Origin: an uncultured Chlorobiaceae bacterium
Lineage (GTDB): Bacteria > Bacteroidota > Chlorobiia > Chlorobiales > Chlorobiaceae
NCBI GenBank assembly: GCA_903939765.1
Contig: CAJAIK010000116.1
Location: 1 to 42,154, forward strand
DNA: 42,154 bases
Reading direction: 5' to 3'
The notes under the pieces are model-generated. The model did not search any database. It saw only the letters and a program-made list of their open reading frames with translations, and was not told where the DNA came from. This document shows, piece after piece, positions 10,060-16,295 of this stretch. The position numbers and the translations under genes were made by a program. Numbering within the stretch: the first letter of the stretch is position 1; each line of letters begins with the position of its first letter.

Positions 10060-10180
10060 TCAGTTGGCTGCTCATTCCGCTCTTTACTTTGAGCAAAGAG
10101 AGAGCTGACAAAAGAGTTGAGAACAGCAGCGAGGGACGAGCGGCTGTGCACAACTCTTTTTCGTCAGTGAACGACACCGT
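10060..10180 (+). other. Conserved post-VR1 block with nested hairpins
   Basis: This block, with the terminator after it, is over 90 percent identical to the sequence after VR2 (12413-12533). It holds CTCTTT/AAAGAG arms at 10080-10085 and 10095-10100 (alternative CTTTG-AG-CAAAG), then a long stem AAAAGAGTTG (10110-10119) with CAACTCTTTT (10151-10160), inside which ACAGC pairs with GCTGT. Hairpins just after the variable repeat are known target-recognition elements in DGRs; that role here is inferred. Confidence 0.65.
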
Positions 10181-10207
10181 GCCGCCTTGTGGCGGCCGGT
10201 TTTTTTT
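10181..10207 (+). terminator. Rho-independent terminator after VR1 gene
   Basis: The stem GCCGCC-TTGT-GGCGGC is followed by CCGG and a run of eight T. It should end the transcript of the adaptor/MoxR/TIR operon before the DGR template. The same hairpin, with loop TCGT, follows VR2. Confidence 0.9.
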
Positions 10208-10345
10208 GCCGGGAGCGCCGAGCCCCAGCACGGCATCCTGTTTCACGCCATTGGTGCCCTTTATAGTGTATACCAACGCAAGAGAATTCAGAAAAAATGC
10301 GTATAGTGCGTGGTCTGCACGTGATAAGAAAGGGCATCAATCGTG
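10208..10345. other. Non-coding leader of the DGR template
   Basis: No gene is seen between the terminator and the template. A TATAGT hexamer at 10302-10307 could be a -10 box for a template RNA, but no good -35 box sits at the usual distance. The sequence is not shared with the regions before VR1 or VR2, which sets the left boundary of the template at 10346. Confidence 0.35.
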
Positions 10346-10477
10346 GGTTCGAACCGTGTCTTGCGTGGTGGCAACTGGAACAGCAATGCGAGGAACTGCC
10401 GGTCGGCTAATCGCAACAACGACACCCCCGACAACCGCAACGCTAATGTTGGCTTCCGCCTGGTCTTCGTCCCGTAG
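10346..10477 (+). repeat. DGR template repeat (TR)
   Basis: A 132-bp non-coding copy of the 3' ends of the two FGE-sulfatase genes, rich in AAC/AAT triplets exactly where the genes vary. It has no start codon or upstream protein context; read in the VR frame it would encode GGNWNSNARNCRSANRNND and then the constant VGFRLVFVP. It differs from VR1 at 18 and from VR2 at 10 sites, all template adenines, out of 28 adenines available. It is therefore the template whose reverse transcription, with adenine-specific errors, rewrites the VRs. It lies between the two target genes, with no reverse transcriptase gene next to it. Confidence 0.95.
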
Positions 10478-10559
10478 CTCAAAGTAAAGTCGGATGACTG
10501 CCTCTGAACAGATTGATGGCCCTGTCCCTGTAATTTTCAGGGCAAATAGCAGACAATGC
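10478..10559 (+). ncRNA. Putative DGR template-RNA spacer
   Basis: This would be the structured 3' part of a template RNA. It starts with CTCAAAGTAAAG (10478-10489), the exact reverse complement of a string conserved after both VRs. It then has GCCCTG (10519-10524) pairing with CAGGGC (10538-10543), with an alternative CCCTG/CAGGG pairing. In the Bordetella phage DGR the RNA just after the template is needed to prime cDNA synthesis; by analogy this stretch is the candidate. A transcript has not been shown. Confidence 0.45.
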
Positions 10560-10619
10560 AATGCCCGTTGTTGGTAGGACGAGCCGGATAGCCGTTTCGA
10601 AGACTACGGGCATTTTTTT
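10560..10619 (+). terminator. Terminator after DGR template region
   Basis: AATGCCCGT (10560-10568) pairs with ACGGGCATT (10606-10614), followed directly by five or more T. The loop can form smaller internal hairpins. It would close a short stand-alone template RNA of roughly 300 nt. Confidence 0.75.
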
Positions 10620-10657
10620 ATCCTGAAAAAGAGTCAAAGGATCGCTCAGAAATAATA

Positions 10658-12412
10658 ATGAGTATGACTGTTGAAGAAATTATCAGGATGCTCGATAATC
10701 CTGCAACTCTTGGCGACGCTTTACTCGAAGCGGCGAAGTTGCCATTCAGGGGTGACGACAAGGTCAGGTTTCAACAAAAAAGGCAGAGATACATTGATGG
10801 ATTGAGCGATCATGAACGGCCTCGCTGGGTTGGCGAAATGAAAGCTTTTTTGTCGTTGTACGAGCCGTCCAGTATTGACAAGAGAGCAGAGATGCCAGTC
10901 AAGGCGAATTGCAATGAGTTCAAGACTGATATTTTTATAAGCTATACCCGCAAAGATCTGAAACGGGTTGAGCCAATAGTCAAAGAGCTGCAAAAACATG
11001 GCTGGAGCGTTTTTTGGGATATGGATATTCCTCCGGGGGAGACATGGCGGAGTTATATCAAGAAGAGGCTGGATGAATCACGCTGCGTGCTCGTTGCCTG
11101 GTCTCACCTTTCCATCGGTTCCAAATGGGTCATTGCTGAAGCAGATGAAGCAGATAGACGGGGTATTCTGGTTCCAGCGCTTCTTGATGCTGTTGAGCCT
11201 CCATTTGGATTAAGCCATATTCATGCGGCTGATCTTTCTGACTGGAAAAATGACAGTTATCATCAAGCATTCAAGGAACTCGTGAATGCTGTTACTTCAA
11301 AAATATCTTCTTCAACACCAGCTCTCCCGGATACAACACCGGGTAGGGCGCCAGATACGGTTTCAGCTCCAGTAAAGGTATCCTCAACGTCGAAGCTGCA
11401 GCCGCTGCGTGCGAGGGTTGAAAAAGGGATATCAGCAGTTGCAGGCATAAGAATATGGCCAGCCCACAGCCAGCGAACAGCAATTGCCGTTGCGGTGGTC
11501 ATGATGGTTCTTCTTGCGGGTTTTGCCTATCGATATTTCAAAACTGAGCCACAACCACCGGTGCAGGCAACTGTTCAATCAGAGCGAGCATTAAGAGCAG
11601 TGCCAGCAAACTTTGTTCTGATACGCGGAGGCGAGTTTACGATGGGGAGCCCTGCGAATGAGCCTGATCACGAAAGCGATGAGACCCAGCATCAGGTGAA
11701 GGTGAGTGATTTTTATCTGTGCCGTTATGCGGTGACTGTTGCCGAGTTCAGGAAATTCGTTGAAGCATCGGGGTATCAGACTGATGCCGAAAAAGGAGAT
11801 GGCAGCTATGCCTGGGATGGTAACGCATGGCAGAAGAGAGCGGGAATAAACTGGCGTTATGGAGTCTCAGGTAGTGTGCGACCTCAGAGTGAAGAGAACC
11901 ATCCGGTTTTGCATGTGAGTTCGAAGGATGCTATAGCTTATTGTGACTGGTTATCGAAAAACAGCAATAAAAAATTCCGGTTGCCGACAGAAGCGGAGTG
12001 GGAATATGCTTGTCGGGCAGGAACTACAACGCCGTTCAATACCGGTGAAAACCTGACAACCGATCAGGCAAATTATGACGGCAACTATCCGTATAACAAT
12101 AATCAGAAAGGACTCTACAGGCAGAACACGGTTGCTGTCGACAGTTTTGCGCCCAATGCGTGGGGGTTGTATAACATGCATGGTAATGTGTATGAGTGGT
12201 GTAGTGACTGGTACGGAGACAAATATTACGAGGAGTGCAAGAAGAAAGGTACGGTTGAAAACCCGGAAGGAGCGCAAACCGGTTCGTACCGTGTCTTGCG
12301 TGGTGGCAGCTGGAGCAGCAATGCGGGGAACTGCCGGTCGGCTTATCGCTACCGCGACACCCCCGACGACCGCAACGCTGATGTTGGCTTCCGCCTGGTC
12401 TTCGTCCCGTAG
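10658..12412 (+). CDS. Adaptor-module/TIR/TM/FGE-sulfatase protein, DGR variable protein 2
   Basis: A 584-residue protein. Residues 3-67 are the shared module also found at 4536 and 5164. Residues about 90-200 are a TIR domain (TDIFISYTRKDLKR, WSVFWDMDIPPG, and SIGSKWVIAEADEA with the likely catalytic glutamate). Residues 201-270 are a Ser/Thr/Pro-rich linker. One transmembrane helix is at about 274-294 (AIAVAVVMMVLLAGFAYRYF). Residues about 315-584 are the FGE-sulfatase (C-type lectin-like) domain (FTMGSPANEPDHES, FRLPTEAEWEYACRAG, NMHGNVYEWCSDWYG), ending in VR2. The likely topology is TIR inside, variable lectin domain outside. The FGE half is nearly identical at DNA level to that of the 7198 gene, so one arose by duplication. 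ATG 10658 follows an AAAGGA site; ATG 10664 is an alternative. Confidence 0.88.
   Translation: MSMTVEEIIRMLDNPATLGDALLEAAKLPFRGDDKVRFQQKRQRYIDGLSDHERPRWVGEMKAFLSLYEPSSIDKRAEMPVKANCNEFKTDIFISYTRKDLKRVEPIVKELQKHGWSVFWDMDIPPGETWRSYIKKRLDESRCVLVAWSHLSIGSKWVIAEADEADRRGILVPALLDAVEPPFGLSHIHAADLSDWKNDSYHQAFKELVNAVTSKISSSTPALPDTTPGRAPDTVSAPVKVSSTSKLQPLRARVEKGISAVAGIRIWPAHSQRTAIAVAVVMMVLLAGFAYRYFKTEPQPPVQATVQSERALRAVPANFVLIRGGEFTMGSPANEPDHESDETQHQVKVSDFYLCRYAVTVAEFRKFVEASGYQTDAEKGDGSYAWDGNAWQKRAGINWRYGVSGSVRPQSEENHPVLHVSSKDAIAYCDWLSKNSNKKFRLPTEAEWEYACRAGTTTPFNTGENLTTDQANYDGNYPYNNNQKGLYRQNTVAVDSFAPNAWGLYNMHGNVYEWCSDWYGDKYYEECKKKGTVENPEGAQTGSYRVLRGGSWSSNAGNCRSAYRYRDTPDDRNADVGFRLVFVP
12281..12412 (+). repeat. 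DGR variable repeat VR2
   Basis: The terminal 132 bp of the 10658 gene. An ungapped comparison with the template shows 10 differences, all at template adenines. Five of these substitutions are identical in VR1 (the A to T at template 10352, AGG to GGG, one AAT to TAT, and AAC to CGC at two bases). This indicates a shared, already mutated ancestor or convergent outcomes. The adenine-free 3' end is identical to the template. Confidence 0.95.
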
Positions 12413-12533
12413 TCAGTTGGCAGCTCATTCCGGCCTTTACTTTGAGCAAAGAGATAGCTGACAAAAGAGTTGAGAACGGCAGCGAGGGACGAGCGGCTGT
12501 GCACAACTCTTTTTCGTCAGTGAACGACACCGT
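12413..12533 (+). other. Conserved post-VR2 block with nested hairpins
   Basis: The second copy of the block after VR1. It keeps CTTTACTTTGAG (12435-12446), the CTTTG-AG-CAAAG hairpin and the long AAAAGAGTTG/CAACTCTTTT stem. Differences from the VR1 copy are few. The CTCTTT arm is changed, so only the inner hairpin is common to both copies. Confidence 0.6.
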
Positions 12534-12561
12534 GCCGCCTCGTGGCGGCCGGATTTTTTTT
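12534..12561 (+). terminator. Rho-independent terminator after VR2 gene
   Basis: GCCGCC-TCGT-GGCGGC, then CGGA and a run of eight T. It is a copy of the terminator at 10181. The 178 bp between it and the next gene hold nothing recognised apart from two AGTGTAT strings near 12690-12710 that may belong to the toxin-antitoxin promoter. Confidence 0.9.
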
Positions 12562-12739
12562 GCCAGGAGCGCCCGGGCTCCGGCTCGGCATTTTGTGTTC
12601 TGTCGGTTGATGCCCGGAAATCCTGCATTTCTATAAAATGGGGTTGCTGGCGTGTCTCTCAATGTGCGTTGTTCTTTTTCGTGGGATTTAGTGTATCATT
12701 GAGTGTATGTGTTTTTCATTTTCATCAAGGAATATAATT

Positions 12740-12937
12740 ATGGACAGGCTTTTGATAGACAAGGCAATGGAAATGCCGCCCATTCAACGGGTTGCATTGG
12801 CCGAGTTGCTTCTGGCAAGTATTGATCATGAAGAGGATGAAATCAGCGAAACCTGGATAAGCGAGGTTAATGAACGGATGAAAGCTGTACATGAAGGGCG
12901 TGCAACGTTGCTCGATTTTGAATCGTTATTGCCGTGA
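12740..12937 (+). CDS. Addiction-module antitoxin (RelB/ParD-like component)
   Basis: A 65-residue protein beginning MDRLLIDKAMEMPPIQRVAL, with LLASIDHEEDEISETWISEV. This is the pattern of the 'putative addiction module component' antitoxins (about 65-75 residues) that pair with ParE/RelE toxins. ATG 12740 is preceded by AAGGA; an upstream ATG at 12707 has no such support. The last codon overlaps the toxin start in GTGA. Expected role: neutralise the toxin at 12934 and repress the promoter. Confidence 0.85.
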   Translation: MDRLLIDKAMEMPPIQRVALAELLLASIDHEEDEISETWISEVNERMKAVHEGRATLLDFESLLP

Positions 12938-13227
12938 AGCTGAGCATTCATGAATTAGCCGCCAAAGAACTGCTTGATGCGGTGAAGTGGTATAATCAAC
13001 TTCAGGATGGCCTTGGAAAGCGCTTTCAGGATATGGTGGTTTTGCAAGTTGGTAAAATCAGGAAAAACCCGGAATGGTTTCCACGAGAAAGTAAAGATAT
13101 TTTAAAGGCTTATATCCCAAAGTTTCCCTATAAAATTCTTTATTCGGTAGAAGGAGACTCTGTCGTGATTTGGGCAATAGCTCATATGCACAGAAAACCG
13201 TGGTATTGGCAATCAAGAATACGGTAG
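12934..13227 (+). CDS. RelE/ParE-family toxin
   Basis: A 97-residue protein starting at GTG 12934, which overlaps the antitoxin stop (GTGA). The layout KLSIHELAAKELLDAVKWYN, then FPYKILYSVEGDSVVIWAIA and HMHRKPWYWQSR is the ParE/RelE toxin fold, whose members poison gyrase or cut ribosome-bound mRNA; which applies here cannot be told. The pair looks intact. Confidence 0.88.
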   Translation: MKLSIHELAAKELLDAVKWYNQLQDGLGKRFQDMVVLQVGKIRKNPEWFPRESKDILKAYIPKFPYKILYSVEGDSVVIWAIAHMHRKPWYWQSRIR

Positions 13228-13356
13228 ACTCAATAGTCAAACTTTGGATTTTTTACCAAGACTGAAAACGCAATGGTTCGCTGGCGACGTTTTTTTTCTG
13301 CCAGACATCCCTCAAAATCAACATTGATAAACTCATTCAGTAAACAGGGAGGAGAA

Positions 13357-14263
13357 ATGAATGGGCAATGGCAAGGCAAGCAGTTGTTCAAGTGGTCAAG
13401 CGTACGCCGCATGTTGGTTATTTATTGTCTGGCTGGGCTCGCTCTTGCAGGTATAACGTCGGCAGAGATGCAGGCCGCGCAGGAATCATCGGGTTTTGTT
13501 TACATCCGGGGCGGGGAATTTGCGATGGGCAGCCCCGCAGGCGAAGTTGGCCGGGTGTACGACGAGACCCACCATCAGGTGAAAGTCGGTGACTTTTATT
13601 TCAGCATATATCCCGTAACGGTTGGCAGGTTTAAAGCATTTATCGAAGCATCAGGCTATCGGAGTGAGGCGGAAAAAGCGGGCGACCGTTGCAACTGGCG
13701 GTATGGGGTATCTGGCCGTAAGCGCCCACAGTCCGAATACAACCATCCGGCACTCTACGTGAGCTGGAATGATGCGGTGGCCTATTGCCGGTGGATGACC
13801 GCCAAAACAGGAAAGCACTTCCGGTTGCCAACTGAAGCGGAATGGGAGTATGCCTGCCGGGCAGGAACCACCACCCCCCTTCAATACCGGAGAGAACCTG
13901 ACAACTGCGCAGGCCAACTTTGATGGCATCTATCCTTACAAAAGTAATCGAAAGGGAATTTCCAGAAAGAATACCGTTGCTGTTGATGCTTTTGCTCCCA
14001 ATGCGTGGGGTTTGTACAACATGCACGGCAACGCATGGGAGTGGTGCAGCGACCTTTATGACGAGAGCTACTATGAAACATGCAAAGCTGCGGGCACCGT
14101 TGTCAACCCTCCCGGGCCAGCAGGCGATTCCACCGCAAACCACATTCTTCGCGGTGGCGGCTGGAACTACAGTGCGAAGTTCTGCCGGTCAGCCTCTCGC
14201 CATAATGACATTACGGCCAATCGTTACAACTACGTTGGCTTCCGGGTGGTTGTGGTGCCATAG
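13357..14263 (+). pseudogene. Secreted FGE-sulfatase-like protein, frameshifted
   Basis: A GGGAGGAG site precedes ATG 13357. Residues about 15-40 (RRMLVIYCLAGLALAGITSA) are a signal peptide. Then comes an FGE-sulfatase domain: FAMGSPAGEVGR, FRLPTEAEWEYACRAG. In a C6 tract at 13874-13879 one extra C shifts the frame, and the first frame stops at 13923. The domain continues in another frame (PFNTGENLTTAQANFDG, NMHGNAWEWCSDLYD, VGFRVVVVP) to TAG at 14263. Removing one C restores a full domain of roughly 300 residues. Possibilities are a true pseudogene, a slippage-controlled gene or a sequencing error. The 3' end does not follow the DGR template: it differs at many non-adenine sites. Confidence 0.8.
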
Positions 14264-14344
14264 GCGGTTTTTGTTACGCCGATTGCAGGTCCGGTGATTA
14301 ATTGCTATACACCAGTACTCTATCCACAGCTTCAGGAGGCAGTA

Positions 14345-14578
14345 ATGACTACCAGCACCGTCTTTATCAATAATCGCTCTCAGGCCGTACGATTGCCCGT
14401 GAATGTCCGGTTACCGGAAAACGTTAAAAAAGTAAGCATTCGGGTAAAAGGTAATGAGCGAATAATTGCGCCCGTTGGCCAGACTTGGGACAGTTTTTTC
14501 CTTGAGCCGGAAAGGGTAACGGATGATTTTATGGAGGAGCGTGACGCAGGGGAGCAGCCAGAGCGGGAGGCTTTGTAA
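14345..14578 (+). CDS. vapB: VapB-type antitoxin (AbrB/MazE fold)
   Basis: A 77-residue protein, MTTSTVFINNRSQAVRLPVN, with later DSFFLEP. It has the N-terminal swapped-hairpin DNA-binding fold seen in VapB antitoxins. ATG 14345 is preceded by CAGGAGGCAGTA. The TAA overlaps the ATG of the VapC stub (TAATG at 14576-14580). Since the partner toxin is truncated, this is an orphan antitoxin. Confidence 0.85.
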   Translation: MTTSTVFINNRSQAVRLPVNVRLPENVKKVSIRVKGNERIIAPVGQTWDSFFLEPERVTDDFMEERDAGEQPEREAL

Positions 14579-14694
14579 TGCTACGCTATCTTCTTGATAA
14601 AAATATTGTTATCTATACCTTGAAGCGTCGTCCGATCGAGGTACTTGACGTTTTTAACAAAAATGCAGACAGAATGGCCATCTCAAGAGTTTGA
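14578..14694 (+). pseudogene. Truncated VapC (PIN-domain) toxin
   Basis: It reads MLRYLLDKNIVIYTLKRRP and continues to a TGA at 14692-14694, 38 codons in all. LLDKNIVIYTLK is the first PIN motif with the catalytic aspartate. VapC proteins are about 130 residues, so the other catalytic acids are missing. The 3' part seems to have been lost where the next toxin-antitoxin pair begins. Confidence 0.85.
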
Positions 14695-14769
14695 TGATTT
14701 TTTATGCAAAGTGTGGTCACTTCATCTATATTCTTACTTGTAAGGAATTCCAACCAACAGAAAGCCGAC

Positions 14770-14994
14770 ATGCACATCGCGAGAATTACCTCTAAAGGCC
14801 AGACCACTATCCCCGTCTCTATTCGTAAAGCGGCTCATTTGAATGTTGGCGATACTTTGACGTTTGAAGTCAAGGGAGATTATCTCCTGGTCAGAAAAAT
14901 AAAAGTGTCGAACGATGAATATCTGAAAGGAGTTTCAGAAACTATCAATGAATGGTCCTCACCAGAAGATGAGGAGGCTTGGAGTGCACTTTGA
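14770..14994 (+). CDS. AbrB-family antitoxin
   Basis: A 74-residue protein starting MHIARITSKGQTTIPVSIRK, the AbrB/SpoVT swapped-hairpin motif, with LNVGDTLTFEVKGDYLLVRK. The acidic C-terminus (SSPEDEEAWSAL) would bind the toxin. The start is chosen by homology; the upstream ATG at 14704 gives an atypical N-terminus. It overlaps the MazF-like gene by 11 bp. It probably represses its own operon. Confidence 0.87.
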   Translation: MHIARITSKGQTTIPVSIRKAAHLNVGDTLTFEVKGDYLLVRKIKVSNDEYLKGVSETINEWSSPEDEEAWSAL

Positions 14995-15325
14995 GCCTTA
15001 CGATGTTGTTATCGTTCCATTTCCCTTTACCGACAAGCTTGCAGTAAAACGTCGGCCAGCATTGATCATCTCCAGCCACTCATTCAATGATGATCGCCAT
15101 AATCATCTTATTTTGGCCATGATAACCACTGCAAAAAACAGTGAGTGGGCCAGTGATATTCAGTTGCATGACTGGCAGAGTGCAAATTTGACAGTGCCCT
15201 GTAAGGTTCGCTTCAAGCTCTTTACCCTCGACAAGCGACTTGTCATTCAGCGTTTGGGGAGTTTGTCGCCAACCGATCAGGATTCTGTAAAAGCGGCAAT
15301 AACTCATTATCTTGTAAATCGTTGA
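14984..15325 (+). CDS. MazF/PemK-family toxin
   Basis: A 113-residue predicted endoribonuclease. FEPYDVVIVPFPFTDK is the MazF N-terminal signature, followed by KRRPALIISSHSFN and LTVPCKVRFKLFTLDKRLV. GTG 14984 is preferred because homology begins right there and a GAGGAGG-like site precedes it; the ATG at 14948 would add 12 unusual residues. It overlaps the AbrB-type antitoxin gene by 11 bp, the normal coupling of these pairs. Confidence 0.87.
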   Translation: MHFEPYDVVIVPFPFTDKLAVKRRPALIISSHSFNDDRHNHLILAMITTAKNSEWASDIQLHDWQSANLTVPCKVRFKLFTLDKRLVIQRLGSLSPTDQDSVKAAITHYLVNR

Positions 15326-15415
15326 GCATAAAGACGAGAAAAAGAAAATATTGAAAAAATCTGCTGGTTATTCAGGTTATCAAAGTTGGGCATCGCAAAG
15401 ATCAATATTAAAAAA

Positions 15416-15599
15416 TCAATCCGTAGATTTTGTGATTCTCAGTTTACCGGCAATCTTTTCTTGTGTTAAGCCTTATACTCTCGTCTGACTGACGAAGGAG
15501 CACCATTGTCCTGAACTGTTCATACCCTTCATCAAATGACTCCGCAAACTCTGGATCCAGAGCTTTTTGCTCGTCGATAAATGCCTGTAGCTCATCCAT
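15416..15599 (-). pseudogene. Frameshifted XRE-family antitoxin remnant
   Basis: On the minus strand AAGGAGGAGG precedes ATG 15599. The frame reads MDELQAFIDEQKALDPEFAE, then SFDEGYEQFRTMVLLRQ, the N-terminus of HigA-like helix-turn-helix antitoxins, and stops at 15444. In the next frame GLTQEKIAGKLRITKSTD continues the helix-turn-helix to TGA at 15416. One frameshift plus an early stop has broken it. The sequence upstream (FWSTCFMKEEEK in one frame) might be a trace of the HigB-like toxin end, but this is weak. The rest of 15326-15823 holds no gene. Confidence 0.75.
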
Positions 15600-15823
15600 C
15601 TCTTTTTTCCTCCTCCTTCATAAAACAAGTGCTCCAAAAATTATTAACGGGGCTTTTCCCGCAGAATTCTTTAAAACAGGCTTTGCGTAACACTCAAGCT
15701 GCCCCTTTTCAAAGGTATCGACTGTTTCAGATAATATCAGTAAACTCCCCAAAAAAGTGAAATAAAGAGTAAATTGCGACACTATCGCAGCATCCCTCCC
15801 AAACCTGCAACGAGAGCCCGATC

Positions 15824-16291
15824 ATGGATGATGATATTGTCTACTCCGTGCCGCCGTCAAAAAGTGACGAAGAGCTTGAAAAAGGCTTTGTAGCGGCGAT
15901 TATTGACCAGCCGAAACTGCTTGACGAGCTGGCCAAACAACTGGTGACGTTGAATCTTGCCATTCCCGGTCTGTATGCCACGGCACTGAAGCTGATTGGC
16001 GGTGATGATGCAGTGGTGAACTCGGCCATCATGATTATTGGTGCATTTGTCTGCTGGTTCATTGCGCTCGCATTGAGCCTTTTCAGCCTGAGACCGCGCA
16101 AATGGAAGGTTGACCGAAGCAAACTGCGCAGCAACATACCCGTCGCACCGGGCCAGCCGCTGAGCATTGAGGAGTTTTTTATGGCCACGGCAACGTATAA
16201 ACGACGTCTGCTTGCTCTGGCAACGCTCTTCTCTTTTACCGGTATATGCCTTGCCGGACTCACCATTTTTTGTACCACCCATAAACCATAA
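15824..16291 (+). CDS. Small two-helix membrane protein of unknown function
   Basis: A 155-residue protein. The N-terminal half is soluble and acidic (DEELEKGFVAAIIDQP). Transmembrane helices lie at about 68-90 (AIMIIGAFVCWFIALALSLF) and 127-150 (LLALATLFSFTGICLAGLTI). I do not recognise the family. It is the first gene before a zinc-ribbon protein and a CHAT-protease/STAND gene, so it may be the membrane partner of that unit. A motif shared with the region before 4536 lies 45 bp upstream. Confidence 0.65.
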   Translation: MDDDIVYSVPPSKSDEELEKGFVAAIIDQPKLLDELAKQLVTLNLAIPGLYATALKLIGGDDAVVNSAIMIIGAFVCWFIALALSLFSLRPRKWKVDRSKLRSNIPVAPGQPLSIEEFFMATATYKRRLLALATLFSFTGICLAGLTIFCTTHKP

Positions 16292-16295
16292 AGCC

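Noticed and set aside
10341-10362. GGTTCGAACC string looking like a tRNA T-loop.
   Set aside because: No acceptor, D or anticodon stems can be formed around it, and the string belongs to the template start shared with the VRs.
10089-10487. Open frame of 132 codons spanning the post-VR1 block and the template.
   Set aside because: It crosses a strong terminator, is in the wrong frame for the FGE residues, and has no ribosome site or recognisable product; the sequence is explained by the DGR template.
14139-14263. 3' end of the third FGE-sulfatase gene as a third DGR variable repeat (VR3).
   Set aside because: It resembles the template in protein (CRSASRHND), but differs at many non-adenine positions, including third codon bases, so it is a diverged paralogue and not a current target of this template.
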